Source: Acidithiobacillus sulfurivorans
GTDB taxonomy: Bacteria > Pseudomonadota > Gammaproteobacteria > Acidithiobacillales > Acidithiobacillaceae
DNA length: 49,076 bases
Direction: 5' to 3'
Assembly: GCF_018853815.1 (NCBI RefSeq)
Contig: NZ_JAAOMP010000077.1
Location: forward strand, 1-49,076
In this document: in pieces, positions 44,301 through 49,076 of the stretch
How positions within the stretch are numbered: position 1 is the stretch's first letter
Layout: every line of letters begins with the position of its first letter
Notes under the pieces: generated by a model
Told to the model about the DNA's origin: nothing
Seen by the model: only the letters and a program-made list of their open reading frames with translations
Database searches by the model: none
Made by a program: the position numbers and the translations under genes

Positions 44301-44351
44301 ATCCTTCTTCTGCTTATCTTTTCCGCCGTGTGTTTTCTCTTCCCCTGCCAT
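38307..44351 (-). CDS. giant polyvalent protein: ArdC-like, zincin, possible Cys-His-Asp domain, KfrB-like end (2014 aa)
   Basis: The first 330 residues match ArdC antirestriction proteins: an ssDNA-binding N-part (about 15-150, with WWQKPWDAG, FNAITGKPYRGVN and WMTYKQAADAGWQVRKGEHG) and a zinc-peptidase part with HELSH at 216-220 and Glu residues near 245-249. Further on come beta modules (GDLIRTREKS..., GDLVRFEPHE..., VGDFVTTHEN...). Cys825, His865 and Asp877 (AIACTNYAL, GHDFALI, LIDPW) are spaced like a papain-like or transglutaminase-like triad. A KfrB-like module (YTGILKSYNADKGTLVLQQG...PGQRVQIDV) closes it. It starts at the ATG at 44351 with CAGGAGA. It probably enters the recipient and protects incoming DNA. 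Confidence 0.85.
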   Translation of the reverse strand: MAGEEKTHGGKDKQKKDLRAELAESLLTSIEKNDAWWQKPWDAGEMEMPFNAITGKPYRGVNAENLMMFSPDPGDNRWMTYKQAADAGWQVRKGEHGTTIEKWSDYKHKRTEEEIQRLRDAGAEDITPEERRKGVRYYKVFHASQIDGIPPKDREQELPGRNNAVDERIPKLAENMGVGVQHSGSRAFYRPVEDRVNMPPIETFQTGRDHDTIFLHELSHSTGHQNRLNRDLSGRFGSQKYAKEELRAELSAAMTALSLGIGFSPDAQKQEEGREVIAGVDNTAAYLTSWLRALPEKDRQKEIMNAISDAQKISDYLIERTPELSVEQQQEMPGVSRGDYLRFRNEVGQEVEGIVLDNAQPGEATRLRSIDRFPSGAPILGGGDNLVPMVLPDNMVEHIPGAVTPGPDLDAIDPITEAYKQTMGMDDSRNQADQAVLAEVEKARENPERNPRMANIQNLQVGDLIRTREKSLNEQGVFADRERLGIVTHLRTNDDGKLSAVASRWIYPYQEGEVPSQDFRGFVMSAGKDDVHQLADLKEQLLEVRKGVVSPDLASDNLQNREIREQFENAVNAYERKIVLEGGEPLISQDNSVKSIPADNDKYFVYEEHTLGFIRQDEAPDFFTPLAGERDWRNGGFHLLDSEKANLRPATEADFEKYRVVPPPDFRKTLTLDQLRLDIQEHQDSSENLSKYLAYAVENGYLFSAPMKTDNQVTVKFPHDVSEDGGYQLASFKGESVRTTSFHTLEGAAASFAGIADLNDLKIDRAPEQASTLKKTLTMDAQTLTKSWLDTRFGTDKAMGVIYDETAHEGEGGSIFKDGTDAIACTNYALQVQQALTGHSVRVVGFNVADNPDCAVSKEGWHEGHDFALINNEWLIDPWAKLVEGVREQIVYDLKDPEDLRLAQETYGNPKNWVEVYGPDGSLSRFNPDWDRSGLEKMVEIQLDTDLVAFLQERHSIRQGEHPDYAGFSDPVANAESFVTRQGRTDPQQATQWAKAIQDNPVEYGEAGGFSPDTAKLVASQLNEGAQRMDRPQVGDLVRFEPHEQNNAKSMPFSGRVVDALDTNTSDVRYHLRAETGPDQGMEARIYGRDGQFREIAMEQAVGFDRALAPEPEKTQGFHVGDFVTTHENHFGADWNTNSILVGLDDQQVKLQNLYRSGQEWKVYPGIQTMPPEKFKQTVRHQVSGVVPPEIASAEKGGHSAARRDRIEKAVNAFHAENNLHYGKTSPTPERVPEKVRYFLGDRQALATDQLLRDKEGKAFYGDKMQELNNIIMDMPQTYETDGRSDAEKVAALRYFGPGNAQFFIIEKDRGDPENEGSGFPRQKQAFGLADLGEGAPEMGYINIEEITRAGAELDYHFTPQNLLEIKQEKYPELMSLKDRAEISPAFVAKHLPPPHESLSVFASASGQDLLGRVVLSDYGPDAKGNMGIQSDTTYVRFSPEINEKGESVFVARDRANPAGKAHYFEAVLRNVEKDDGTHFLSLIYFEKRNSEESMRLLTALSLKPNEAMKEMGFDDPAAKMVKNYLGLDMSAEANKDIALDTGFKNEKEAALESVRDFYEYLPDSVHDLMDTIKDRHEELAPVDFEGHRKVRADFPAGVDDVLGIIREGPDRGANKNWLTLEKAGFTPDEISKMPLMDDVQNATRRHGQNLSAFSKELDNQFTENLKAHGKELLKNPENLSKSEMGQAVFWKHGIQVESTDNPMLTRFIDAVDNKDLPKLLSTIGHNSQNPASQEIFERLTGETLGKTQKARVETLEKWAGSEVVQAMKSEQAEKAAARAIEKPLKNLQNRYDDLKSLHIRTRNGQGQEVVLNGHEYLSSSAEMGFTDTFSRKKGAVLEYGLLNKEENIYRTVKDTRLTQFIKAARDVDSEGQWLPALEKAGIVLPSEKAGIVLLSEVGINKGKEPEQKATSPDPETIKQPEPNPLPQEDKDPPKISRYTGILKSYNADKGTLVLQQGNYSYPYDAATRLDVKPGQRVQIDVLKDGENPQVIGARVRAPEQQREPERKKAGLEI

Positions 44352-44383
44352 GACAATCTCCTGATCCAATGTCTGAATGATCA

Positions 44384-44411
44384 GGTATAGCCCGGGGGGT
44401 TATGGTATAGC
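44384..44411 (-). promoter_or_regulatory. shared promoter element P6, two copies 20 bp apart
   Basis: Plus-strand GGTATAGC at 44384-44391 and 44404-44411, start to start 20 bp, as at P5. They lie 33-60 bp upstream of the 2014-aa gene. A C/G-rich spacer lies between. Neither copy has the TG extension, so strength may depend on an activator. Confidence 0.65.
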
Positions 44412-44428
44412 CGCTCGCCGCAACGGTA

Positions 44429-45145
44429 TCATTCGCCAGCCAGAAGTTTATTTAGCGTGGCTTCAGATAGTTCCCCATTTTCAGCCTTTACCAGAGTGAC
44501 ACATTGCACGCCACTTTCTGTTTGCATCTCAAAGCAGTCAATAACCGTTAGCCCCAAAGACTCGGCGACATCTGCCGAAATGAATTTCTCACCAAAAAAT
44601 GGAATGGCATTACCCAAGCAGGATGACAAAGCCCGTGTTAGCCCCTCTAAAAGATGGACGACCAGCCATAAAAAATGATTTTCGAGAATGTCATAAGCGG
44701 CATCTTCATGAGTGCATCGCAACATCCATTCCGCAGAAAATGGCGCATCTGTAAAAACCCAATCAAAAAGCATCGCTCCGCCGATGGCTCTTTCAATATC
44801 TGCAGGTTTCCCGTCATAAAGGCAAGACACAGCTTCACGTATTCCACTGTGCTTTTCGATAAACAAAATCGGTAACAAAATACCAATCCGAACATTACCC
44901 CCAAGTACCGCAGACAGTATCTCAACTTTTCCCTGCGCCATGGACGCCGTAGCTTTCCAAAAACCCATATACCGTACAGACATCGCCTCCGGTGATGTAT
45001 CTGGCAAAAAAAGACTATTCATGCTGCCAGATTGCCAGAATCCTTTAACAGTGGATTGTCCTTCCCGATTTTTAATGCGCTGGTCCAGCGCCTGGAAAAG
45101 TCTGAGCAACGTTTCTTTGTGTGTTATCCGAACAAATTCAGCCAT
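44429..45145 (-). CDS. hypothetical protein (238 aa)
   Basis: A soluble to amphipathic protein (MAEFVRITHKETLLRLFQAL...) with hydrophobic helices inside (VRIGILLPILFIEK, HFLWLVVHLLEGLTRALSSC). I start at the ATG at 45145 behind AGGA; a TTG at 45166 would add seven residues. It overlaps the previous gene by 22 bp. It ends shortly before the P6 region of the next gene. No family recognised. Confidence 0.6.
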   Translation of the reverse strand: MAEFVRITHKETLLRLFQALDQRIKNREGQSTVKGFWQSGSMNSLFLPDTSPEAMSVRYMGFWKATASMAQGKVEILSAVLGGNVRIGILLPILFIEKHSGIREAVSCLYDGKPADIERAIGGAMLFDWVFTDAPFSAEWMLRCTHEDAAYDILENHFLWLVVHLLEGLTRALSSCLGNAIPFFGEKFISADVAESLGLTVIDCFEMQTESGVQCVTLVKAENGELSEATLNKLLAGE

Positions 45146-45414
45146 ATGATATTTCCTAATATCCAATAATGCGTTATACCCACTACATCAATGATCAAAA
45201 AAACTATTTGCGCTGAAACCAGAGAACCGGAGCCTATTTTCCAGCCATACCAAAACCAGAGCGCATTAGAGATTGTCCAGACAATAAACAACCAGCGCAT
45301 AGGTGGCGCGTGGTCTACGGCCAGTACAAGCGCTGCCGCAATCGTGAGGAAACTACCAGCGCGACCAGCCCATACCCAGGTCGGCGCGGCAAAGTGAGAT
45401 AGTGTTATTTCCAA
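45124..45414 (-). CDS. three-TM membrane protein, possibly SemiSWEET/PnuC-like (96 aa)
   Basis: Three hydrophobic helices (about residues 17-32, 39-56 and 68-90) with WLFIVWTISNALWFWYGWKIG and IIDVVGITHYW. The Trp/Tyr-Gly spacing recalls SemiSWEET or PnuC-like small transporters, but the match is weak. The start is unclear: the frame opens with TTG at 45414, inside the last codons of the autotransporter gene. It overlaps the next gene by 22 bp. Confidence 0.5.
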   Translation of the reverse strand: MEITLSHFAAPTWVWAGRAGSFLTIAAALVLAVDHAPPMRWLFIVWTISNALWFWYGWKIGSGSLVSAQIVFLIIDVVGITHYWILGNIIWLNLFG

Positions 45415-47489
45415 CTATAACTGCCTGCGGCATCGACCGCCGTATTCTTGGGCTGTCCGTTGCTGCCGACACTGAGCATGGCCGCCCAATGGCTGCCCCA
45501 ACGATGTTGATAGGCAAAAGCAAAACTGGACTGGCCGTTATACTCTGCCGTGCTGCCGGCAATGGTGTTGCGATGTTGACCGGCTGCAGCTTCGGCGGCT
45601 GCGCCGGCCATGGACGCATCGACAGATCCTACTTTATCGGCAATGGCCTGAGCATCGCCCTTTATACCTTTCAGTCCATCCTCAAACTGCTGCAAATTCA
45701 CTGCGTCATGCGGTTCTGTGCCTGAGGCCACGTTGGTTACTTGACGATCCAGACCGGACGCTGCGTTACCGACCGAAACAGAATTGGGCCGACGCGCTAT
45801 GGAGCCATAACCCAAAGCGACGGACCCGCTACCCAGGGCTTCCGAATCCTGGCCGACTGCCGTGCTGTTCGGAGCCAGGGCTTGCGCATGATCTCCCATG
45901 GCCGTTGTAGAATACCCGTAAGCCCTAGCATCTGGTCCTACGGCAACTGCAGCATTGCCTTCTGCCCGGCTACCCGCACCATAGGCCGTTGCGCCATTAC
46001 CGGATGCTTCGGCGTTGTCGCCTTGCGCGATGGCTCCCTGGCCCTGCACCGATGATCCCCGGCCACATATAATATCGCCGGTTCCATTGTCGGTTTGATG
46101 ACAGGTCAGATTAAACAAATCGTTGCTATGTAGATCGGCCTGTTGCTGGGCCTGGTTCGCATACCCCTGTGCCGCCTGTTCGGATTCCCAGACATCGTTA
46201 CCGTTGGCCGCCGTGGTATTGCCCTCGGCAATGGTTCCATTTCCGACATTCGAGATCGTGACCGGACCCGTTGTAGCGTTTCCGGCGCTGGCCGTAGCGG
46301 TCGGCGTAGTGCTGGTACTGCCGCTGGATGTTGTGTAATGCAAAACACCGGTACTGCTGGCGGTCGCTTGCAGATTGTTCAATGCCTGATTTGTGGCATA
46401 GAGTTCTGATCCGTTCACGGCATTGGTACTGGTTGCGCTGATCTGGCCTGCCGCCACATGCGTAATCAGCCGATCATTGCCGGAGGAACCCACACTTACG
46501 GTTCCGACCGAGCTGGACCCGGCAACCGAATAGCTTTGACCGCGAATAGTGACGCTCGATGTACCGGTTGGCGCGGTATTGGCGGTGCTGTGTGCCCCCA
46601 AGGCTACGGAATTGCTATCCTGTACGGCACTGTCTGTACCCAGAGCTTCTGAATCATTGCCGGTTGCTGAGGATCCATAACCATAGGCTTCTGAGTCTGT
46701 TCCGGTCGCCGTAGCGTCTTTACCTACGGCGGTAGAAGGGTCCACTAGTGAGATGGAATCAGTTTTGCCTGCGGTAGCATCGCCGCCAATGGCTATGCTG
46801 CCATCTCCGGTAGCGTCTGCGCCACTTCCCTCTGCAACATTGTCATTACCATACGTCGTACCGCCGCCGATAGAGGTGTTATCTTGTGGTGCAGGGACTT
46901 CGCCTGTTTCGCCGTCGGTTTCATCGTTGACGCCAAATCTGTCTAAAGGCAGATTTTCGTCATTTACAGACCCGTTGATGACTGTATTATCTAACGGCGC
47001 TTCGCTGCTTTGGGTACCTCTACCCGATTGTGCTTCGGTCCCAATTGCCACGTCACTATTGGTTTGCGCATCGTCGCCAATGGCCGTACCGGTTTCTGGC
47101 GGAAAAGTGCGTTCTCCAGTGCTGTAAACCGTCGCCCCGGAGCCATAAGCCGTTGCATTATCGCTATTGTTGATGGCAGTAGAAGATGTGCCGCCAGTAC
47201 CGGATGTGCTGCCGGACCCGCCAACATTGGCCGCACTTTGGGCGACCGTACTGTTTTCGGTGAGTGTACTGGTGTTGCCGTTTTCTGCAATGTATCCACC
47301 AATATTGATGTTTCCATCGCCAGATGAATTAGTCTCTCCGCCAATGGCGATGTCACCTGTACCGATGGCGCTGGAATCGTTACCAATGGCTACAGATGTA
47401 TTGGGTGGGGATACAGCAATAGCTGCAAACGCTTCCTGGGAAACAAAAAGCGCGGCCAAAATGGCGACTAACAAAAATCGTTTTTTCAT
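45405..47489 (-). CDS. YadA-type trimeric autotransporter adhesin (694 aa)
   Basis: A signal peptide (MKKRFLLVAILAALFVSQEAFA) is followed by head repeats of the form AIGxxSxAxGxxAxAxG through most of the chain (for example SEAYGYGSSATGNDSEALGT and NAEASGNGATAYGAGSRAEG). A neck motif (QISATSTNAVNGSELYATNQ and VASGTEPHDAVNLQQFEDGL) and a C-terminal membrane anchor (SSFAFAYQHRWGSHWAAMLSV, ending SYSWK) complete it. Such proteins trimerise, insert into the outer membrane and bind surfaces or other cells. The ATG at 47489 has GAAGGCG upstream. Confidence 0.92.
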   Translation of the reverse strand: MKKRFLLVAILAALFVSQEAFAAIAVSPPNTSVAIGNDSSAIGTGDIAIGGETNSSGDGNINIGGYIAENGNTSTLTENSTVAQSAANVGGSGSTSGTGGTSSTAINNSDNATAYGSGATVYSTGERTFPPETGTAIGDDAQTNSDVAIGTEAQSGRGTQSSEAPLDNTVINGSVNDENLPLDRFGVNDETDGETGEVPAPQDNTSIGGGTTYGNDNVAEGSGADATGDGSIAIGGDATAGKTDSISLVDPSTAVGKDATATGTDSEAYGYGSSATGNDSEALGTDSAVQDSNSVALGAHSTANTAPTGTSSVTIRGQSYSVAGSSSVGTVSVGSSGNDRLITHVAAGQISATSTNAVNGSELYATNQALNNLQATASSTGVLHYTTSSGSTSTTPTATASAGNATTGPVTISNVGNGTIAEGNTTAANGNDVWESEQAAQGYANQAQQQADLHSNDLFNLTCHQTDNGTGDIICGRGSSVQGQGAIAQGDNAEASGNGATAYGAGSRAEGNAAVAVGPDARAYGYSTTAMGDHAQALAPNSTAVGQDSEALGSGSVALGYGSIARRPNSVSVGNAASGLDRQVTNVASGTEPHDAVNLQQFEDGLKGIKGDAQAIADKVGSVDASMAGAAAEAAAGQHRNTIAGSTAEYNGQSSFAFAYQHRWGSHWAAMLSVGSNGQPKNTAVDAAGSYSWK

Positions 47490-47514
47490 AACGCCTTCTT
47501 TGAATGTAAAGTAC

Positions 47515-47539
47515 AAAAAGCCGGACCCGAAAATCCGGC
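47515..47539 (-). terminator. rho-independent terminator after the beta-barrel gene
   Basis: GCCGGA (47520-47525) and TCCGGC (47534-47539) form a stem with an 8-nt loop; on the minus strand TTTTT follows. It ends the transcript of the outer-membrane barrel gene, so the autotransporter gene either uses read-through or its own promoter. Confidence 0.75.
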
Positions 47540-47559
47540 CTGCAGATTACAAAAAAACG

Positions 47560-48186
47560 TCAGAACATCATGGAATAACCAATCTGATATTGGTCTGTCG
47601 AAAGATGCAGACCCGCCGCACCGGACAGAGGCAAGTGGCTGTATTCATAACCGACGTTGAACATGCCGGGGCCGACCCTGAAGTTCGCACCGGCTCCGGC
47701 GTTATACATCAGGCCGCCGATGGTGGAGAGATTGGTCACACTGGTCGCAAAGTCGCGGCCAAAGCCACCCTGGGCATACAGCTTGACGTTGTGGTTGATG
47801 GCATAGTCATACTTGACCCGCGCAAAGGCGGTTGCTGCCGACAAGTTGCCGCCCTGGACGTTAAGGGACTGGAAACCCATATTCAGGGAAGGGGTGACCG
47901 TACCCAAGCCTTCGCCCAGAGGAATCACCTTGCCGACACCGACGTTGCCTAAGAAAAAATCGGCCTGATTTTCACCGCCAGCGCCCAGGAAATGACCATT
48001 CACCTGATAGTCGCTACCCAAAGACTGTTTGGCCGTCAGACTGCCACCTGGCAGGCTCATGTTCAGTCCATCCCCGGCATGGATGCCGATATTGGTAAAG
48101 CCGATGCCTATGGTCGTGGCACAGGCGGTCATGGAAAAACCGGAAACGGCTACAGCAATGGCTGCAATACTGATTTTGCGTAACAT
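47560..48186 (-). CDS. outer-membrane beta-barrel protein (208 aa)
   Basis: A signal peptide (MLRKISIAAIAVAVSGFSMTA) is followed by Gly-rich alternating strands (GIGFTNIGIHAGDGL, NVKLYAQGGFGRDF, FNVGYEYSHLPLSG) and ends with the barrel signature YQIGYSMMF, with a terminal Phe. A Cys near residue 22 (MTAC) could be a lipobox, but cleavage after ACA is more likely. The ATG at 48186 has GAGGGG upstream and lies 33 bp after P7. It may be an autotransporter partner or a conjugation receptor-type protein; neither is shown. Confidence 0.82.
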   Translation of the reverse strand: MLRKISIAAIAVAVSGFSMTACATTIGIGFTNIGIHAGDGLNMSLPGGSLTAKQSLGSDYQVNGHFLGAGGENQADFFLGNVGVGKVIPLGEGLGTVTPSLNMGFQSLNVQGGNLSAATAFARVKYDYAINHNVKLYAQGGFGRDFATSVTNLSTIGGLMYNAGAGANFRVGPGMFNVGYEYSHLPLSGAAGLHLSTDQYQIGYSMMF

Positions 48187-48218
48187 GGATAATCCCCTCG
48201 TGATAAAAATATCGCTTT

Positions 48219-48228
48219 GGTATAGCAC
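48219..48228 (-). promoter_or_regulatory. shared promoter element P7 (GTGCTATACC)
   Basis: Minus strand GTGCTATACC, 33 bp upstream of the barrel gene ATG. CAAACC lies about 20 bp upstream, as at P1 and P3. A TGTTTTC-type palindrome lies about 40 bp further upstream. Confidence 0.7.
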
Positions 48229-48263
48229 AAGAGAGATGGGGGTTTGATGATGGCGACTTGTAG

Positions 48264-48278
48264 TGTTTTCTGAAAACA
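48264..48278. promoter_or_regulatory. 15-bp palindrome TGTTTTCTGAAAACA
   Basis: Two 7-bp arms around one base. The same palindrome with a different centre occurs at 30403-30417, upstream of P4. A binding site for a dimeric regulator is plausible. Confidence 0.45.
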
Positions 48279-48298
48279 GCAACATGAGCTATCGACGC

Positions 48299-48321
48299 AA
48301 AAAAAGGCACCGTCAGGCGCC
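48299..48321 (-). terminator. rho-independent terminator after the EexN-like gene
   Basis: On the minus strand GGCGCC-TGAC-GGTGCC (one G-T pair) is followed by seven T. It ends the lipoprotein transcript 22 bp past its stop codon. Confidence 0.8.
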
Positions 48322-48343
48322 GAGAGGGGAGGGTGGTTTGGTG

Positions 48344-48637
48344 TTAAAGCAGGCTGGCTGCAGATGTCGGATTGTGTTTTCCTGAAAGCTCTTTTTTCAT
48401 AGCAGCAGAGAAACCAGTATTTGCATTCTTACAAGTAGGCTGGGGAATGGAACGATTCCCTTCGCGATCAATTTTTGAACACCAATGCATTTGTTTTTGC
48501 GCCTTCCAATGGTGTTTGGTGTACCAAGCCACTGAATGCCCGGGATATGGGCCATTGTATTCATGCGAACAGGCAGCCAGCCCTGTTGCCAACAGCATTG
48601 CAAGGCCAAGACGTGCAGCGATTTTAGAGTAACGCAT
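48344..48637 (-). CDS. EexN-like entry-exclusion lipoprotein (97 aa)
   Basis: A lipoprotein signal (RLGLAMLLATGLAAC, lipobox LAAC) precedes HSVAWYTKHHWKAQKQMHWC, then CKNANTGFSAAMKKE. This matches the EexN pattern (SVxWYxxH...C...C.NA..A). EexN-type proteins stop a second copy of the same plasmid from entering. The ATG at 48637 has AAGGA 9 nt upstream; an ATG three codons before is too close to the site. It has its own terminator and probably its own promoter. Confidence 0.75.
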   Translation of the reverse strand: MRYSKIAARLGLAMLLATGLAACSHEYNGPYPGHSVAWYTKHHWKAQKQMHWCSKIDREGNRSIPQPTCKNANTGFSAAMKKELSGKHNPTSAASLL

Positions 48638-48671
48638 TGTTTGCATTCCTTATGTTGAAATATGAGTAAAT

Positions 48672-48677
48672 AGTATA
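48672..48677 (-). promoter_or_regulatory. probable -10 of the EexN-like gene
   Basis: Minus strand TATACT, 34 bp upstream of the start at 48637. No clear -35 is seen, and the shared GCTATACC motif is absent, so this gene may be expressed separately from the transfer regulon. Confidence 0.4.
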
Positions 48678-48817
48678 CTACGACGCAATCAGTAGCAGCA
48701 CAACCCCTTTATCTTGCGTTCACTTTTCTATAGGTTTTTGTAGATCTAATGTTTCTTATTGCATTGATTGTAAATGGGTTTACAGCGGTTTTATGTGCTT
48801 ACGTTTTCTGCTTTCTC

Positions 48818-48862
48818 AGCCTTGATATAGGGAGCCCCCGGGCAATGCCGGGGAACAAGGCT
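48818..48862. other. long hairpin at the end of ssb
   Basis: AGCCTTG (48818-48824) pairs with CAAGGCT (48856-48862). Inside, CCCCGG (48836-48841) pairs with CCGGGG (48848-48853). The outer arm overlaps the ssb stop. No T-run follows on the minus strand, so it may stabilise the mRNA end or act as a factor-dependent terminator. Confidence 0.5.
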
Positions 48863-49076
48863 AAAAACGAACTCGTTTCAGTAGTGGGGAATGGGTAGGA
48901 TTACTATTAAAACAAGCCTCTCCATTCACGATGAAGGCTATGTCATCATCAAAATCTGTCTGGGTTGGGGCAGGGGCTGGATCGGTTCCACCGCCACCGC
49001 TAACCCCAGCATCAGACTCGGGAGAGGCAGGGCTATCGGCATCTTCATGTTTCCCGCCGATCAGTTGCAGGCGGTT
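48861..49076 (-). CDS. ssb: single-stranded DNA-binding protein, 3' end only (71 codons visible)
   Basis: The gene runs off the window at its 5' side. The visible part begins NRLQLIGGK, as in SSB after the OB fold, then a Pro/Gly-rich linker with HEDADSPASPE, and the acidic tip TDFDDDIAF. In normal SSBs DDDIPF is the last residue block; here 23 more residues follow (IVNGEACFNSNPTHSPLLKR...). SSBs on conjugative elements coat incoming strands. Residue count starts at the window edge. Confidence 0.75.
   Translation of the reverse strand, partial: NRLQLIGGKHEDADSPASPESDAGVSGGGGTDPAPAPTQTDFDDDIAFIVNGEACFNSNPTHSPLLKRVRF

Noticed and set aside
45727-47400. Many near-identical short repeats that might suggest a CRISPR or satellite array
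   Set aside because: They are the coding repeats of the autotransporter head (AIGxxSxAxG), uneven in spacing and in frame.
47167-47952. A 261-codon plus-strand open frame
   Set aside because: It lies opposite the autotransporter N-terminus and the barrel gene, both of which have signal peptides and family motifs.
1-49076. Searched by eye for tRNA/rRNA genes, a CRISPR array, an integrase, rep or parA genes
   Set aside because: None found. Therefore plasmid and ICE cannot be told apart from this window.

Overview
The window reads as one large piece of a self-transmissible element (conjugative plasmid or ICE) from a Gram-negative proteobacterium. Outer-membrane proteins, lipoproteins and a P-type (Trb-like) type IV secretion system (T4SS) are all present. 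The overall look, including the insertion sequences and the moderate G+C, recalls acidophiles such as Acidithiobacillus. That genus guess is inference and could not be tested. No rRNA, tRNA, integrase, replication initiator or CRISPR array was seen.

Layout. 1-2.5 kb: a decayed IS21-type transposase end, then a leftward four-gene cassette of small membrane proteins including a SLATT-like 2-TM protein, and a frameshifted gene. 2.6-5.7 kb: an IS630-family element abutting an ISNCY-family element; the IS630 copy sits inside the ISNCY target duplication. 5.8-24.2 kb, all on the minus strand: the transfer apparatus, read from right to left as virB11/trbB, virB2/trbC, virB3/trbD, virB4/trbE, virB5/trbJ, virB6/trbL, three small genes, virB8/trbF, two virB9/trbG paralogues, virB10/trbI, a small gene, topoisomerase III, a zinc-ribbon protein, virB1, a micro-ORF and virD4/traG. 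24.2-30.3 kb: a ribbon-helix-helix-like protein, a large exported Ala/Ser/Asn/Gln-rich protein, an EAL-domain protein, a 2-TM protein, a DUF3363/MOBP-type relaxase and a membrane protein. 30.3-30.4 kb: a repeat-rich non-coding stretch that is my oriT candidate. 30.4-35.5 kb: a 1009-aa polyvalent protein and small soluble genes. 35.7-38.2 kb: a gene split by an IS3-family element, and two overlapping micro-genes. 38.3-44.4 kb: a 2014-aa polyvalent protein (ArdC-like, zincin, possible Cys-His-Asp domain, KfrB-like end). 44.4-49 kb: two small genes, a YadA-type trimeric autotransporter, an outer-membrane beta-barrel, an EexN-like entry-exclusion lipoprotein and the 3' end of ssb.

The element's genes lie on the minus strand and are tightly packed, with many ATGA, TGATG or TAATG start/stop overlaps. 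Seven operons are preceded by the same minus-strand element GCTATACC, usually as TGCTATACC, an extended -10 shape. Two of these loci carry two copies exactly 20 bp apart. This suggests that the transfer apparatus, relaxase, anti-restriction protein and surface barrel form one regulon.

How the parts may work together: the relaxase and accessory proteins process the candidate oriT, VirD4 couples the DNA to the Trb channel, TopB and SSB handle DNA topology and single strands, and the polyvalent proteins may travel with the DNA and protect it from recipient defences. EexN and a superinfection-immunity-like protein may block redundant entry. The trimeric adhesin and the EAL protein hint at an added cell-contact and c-di-GMP layer that is unusual for such an operon set.
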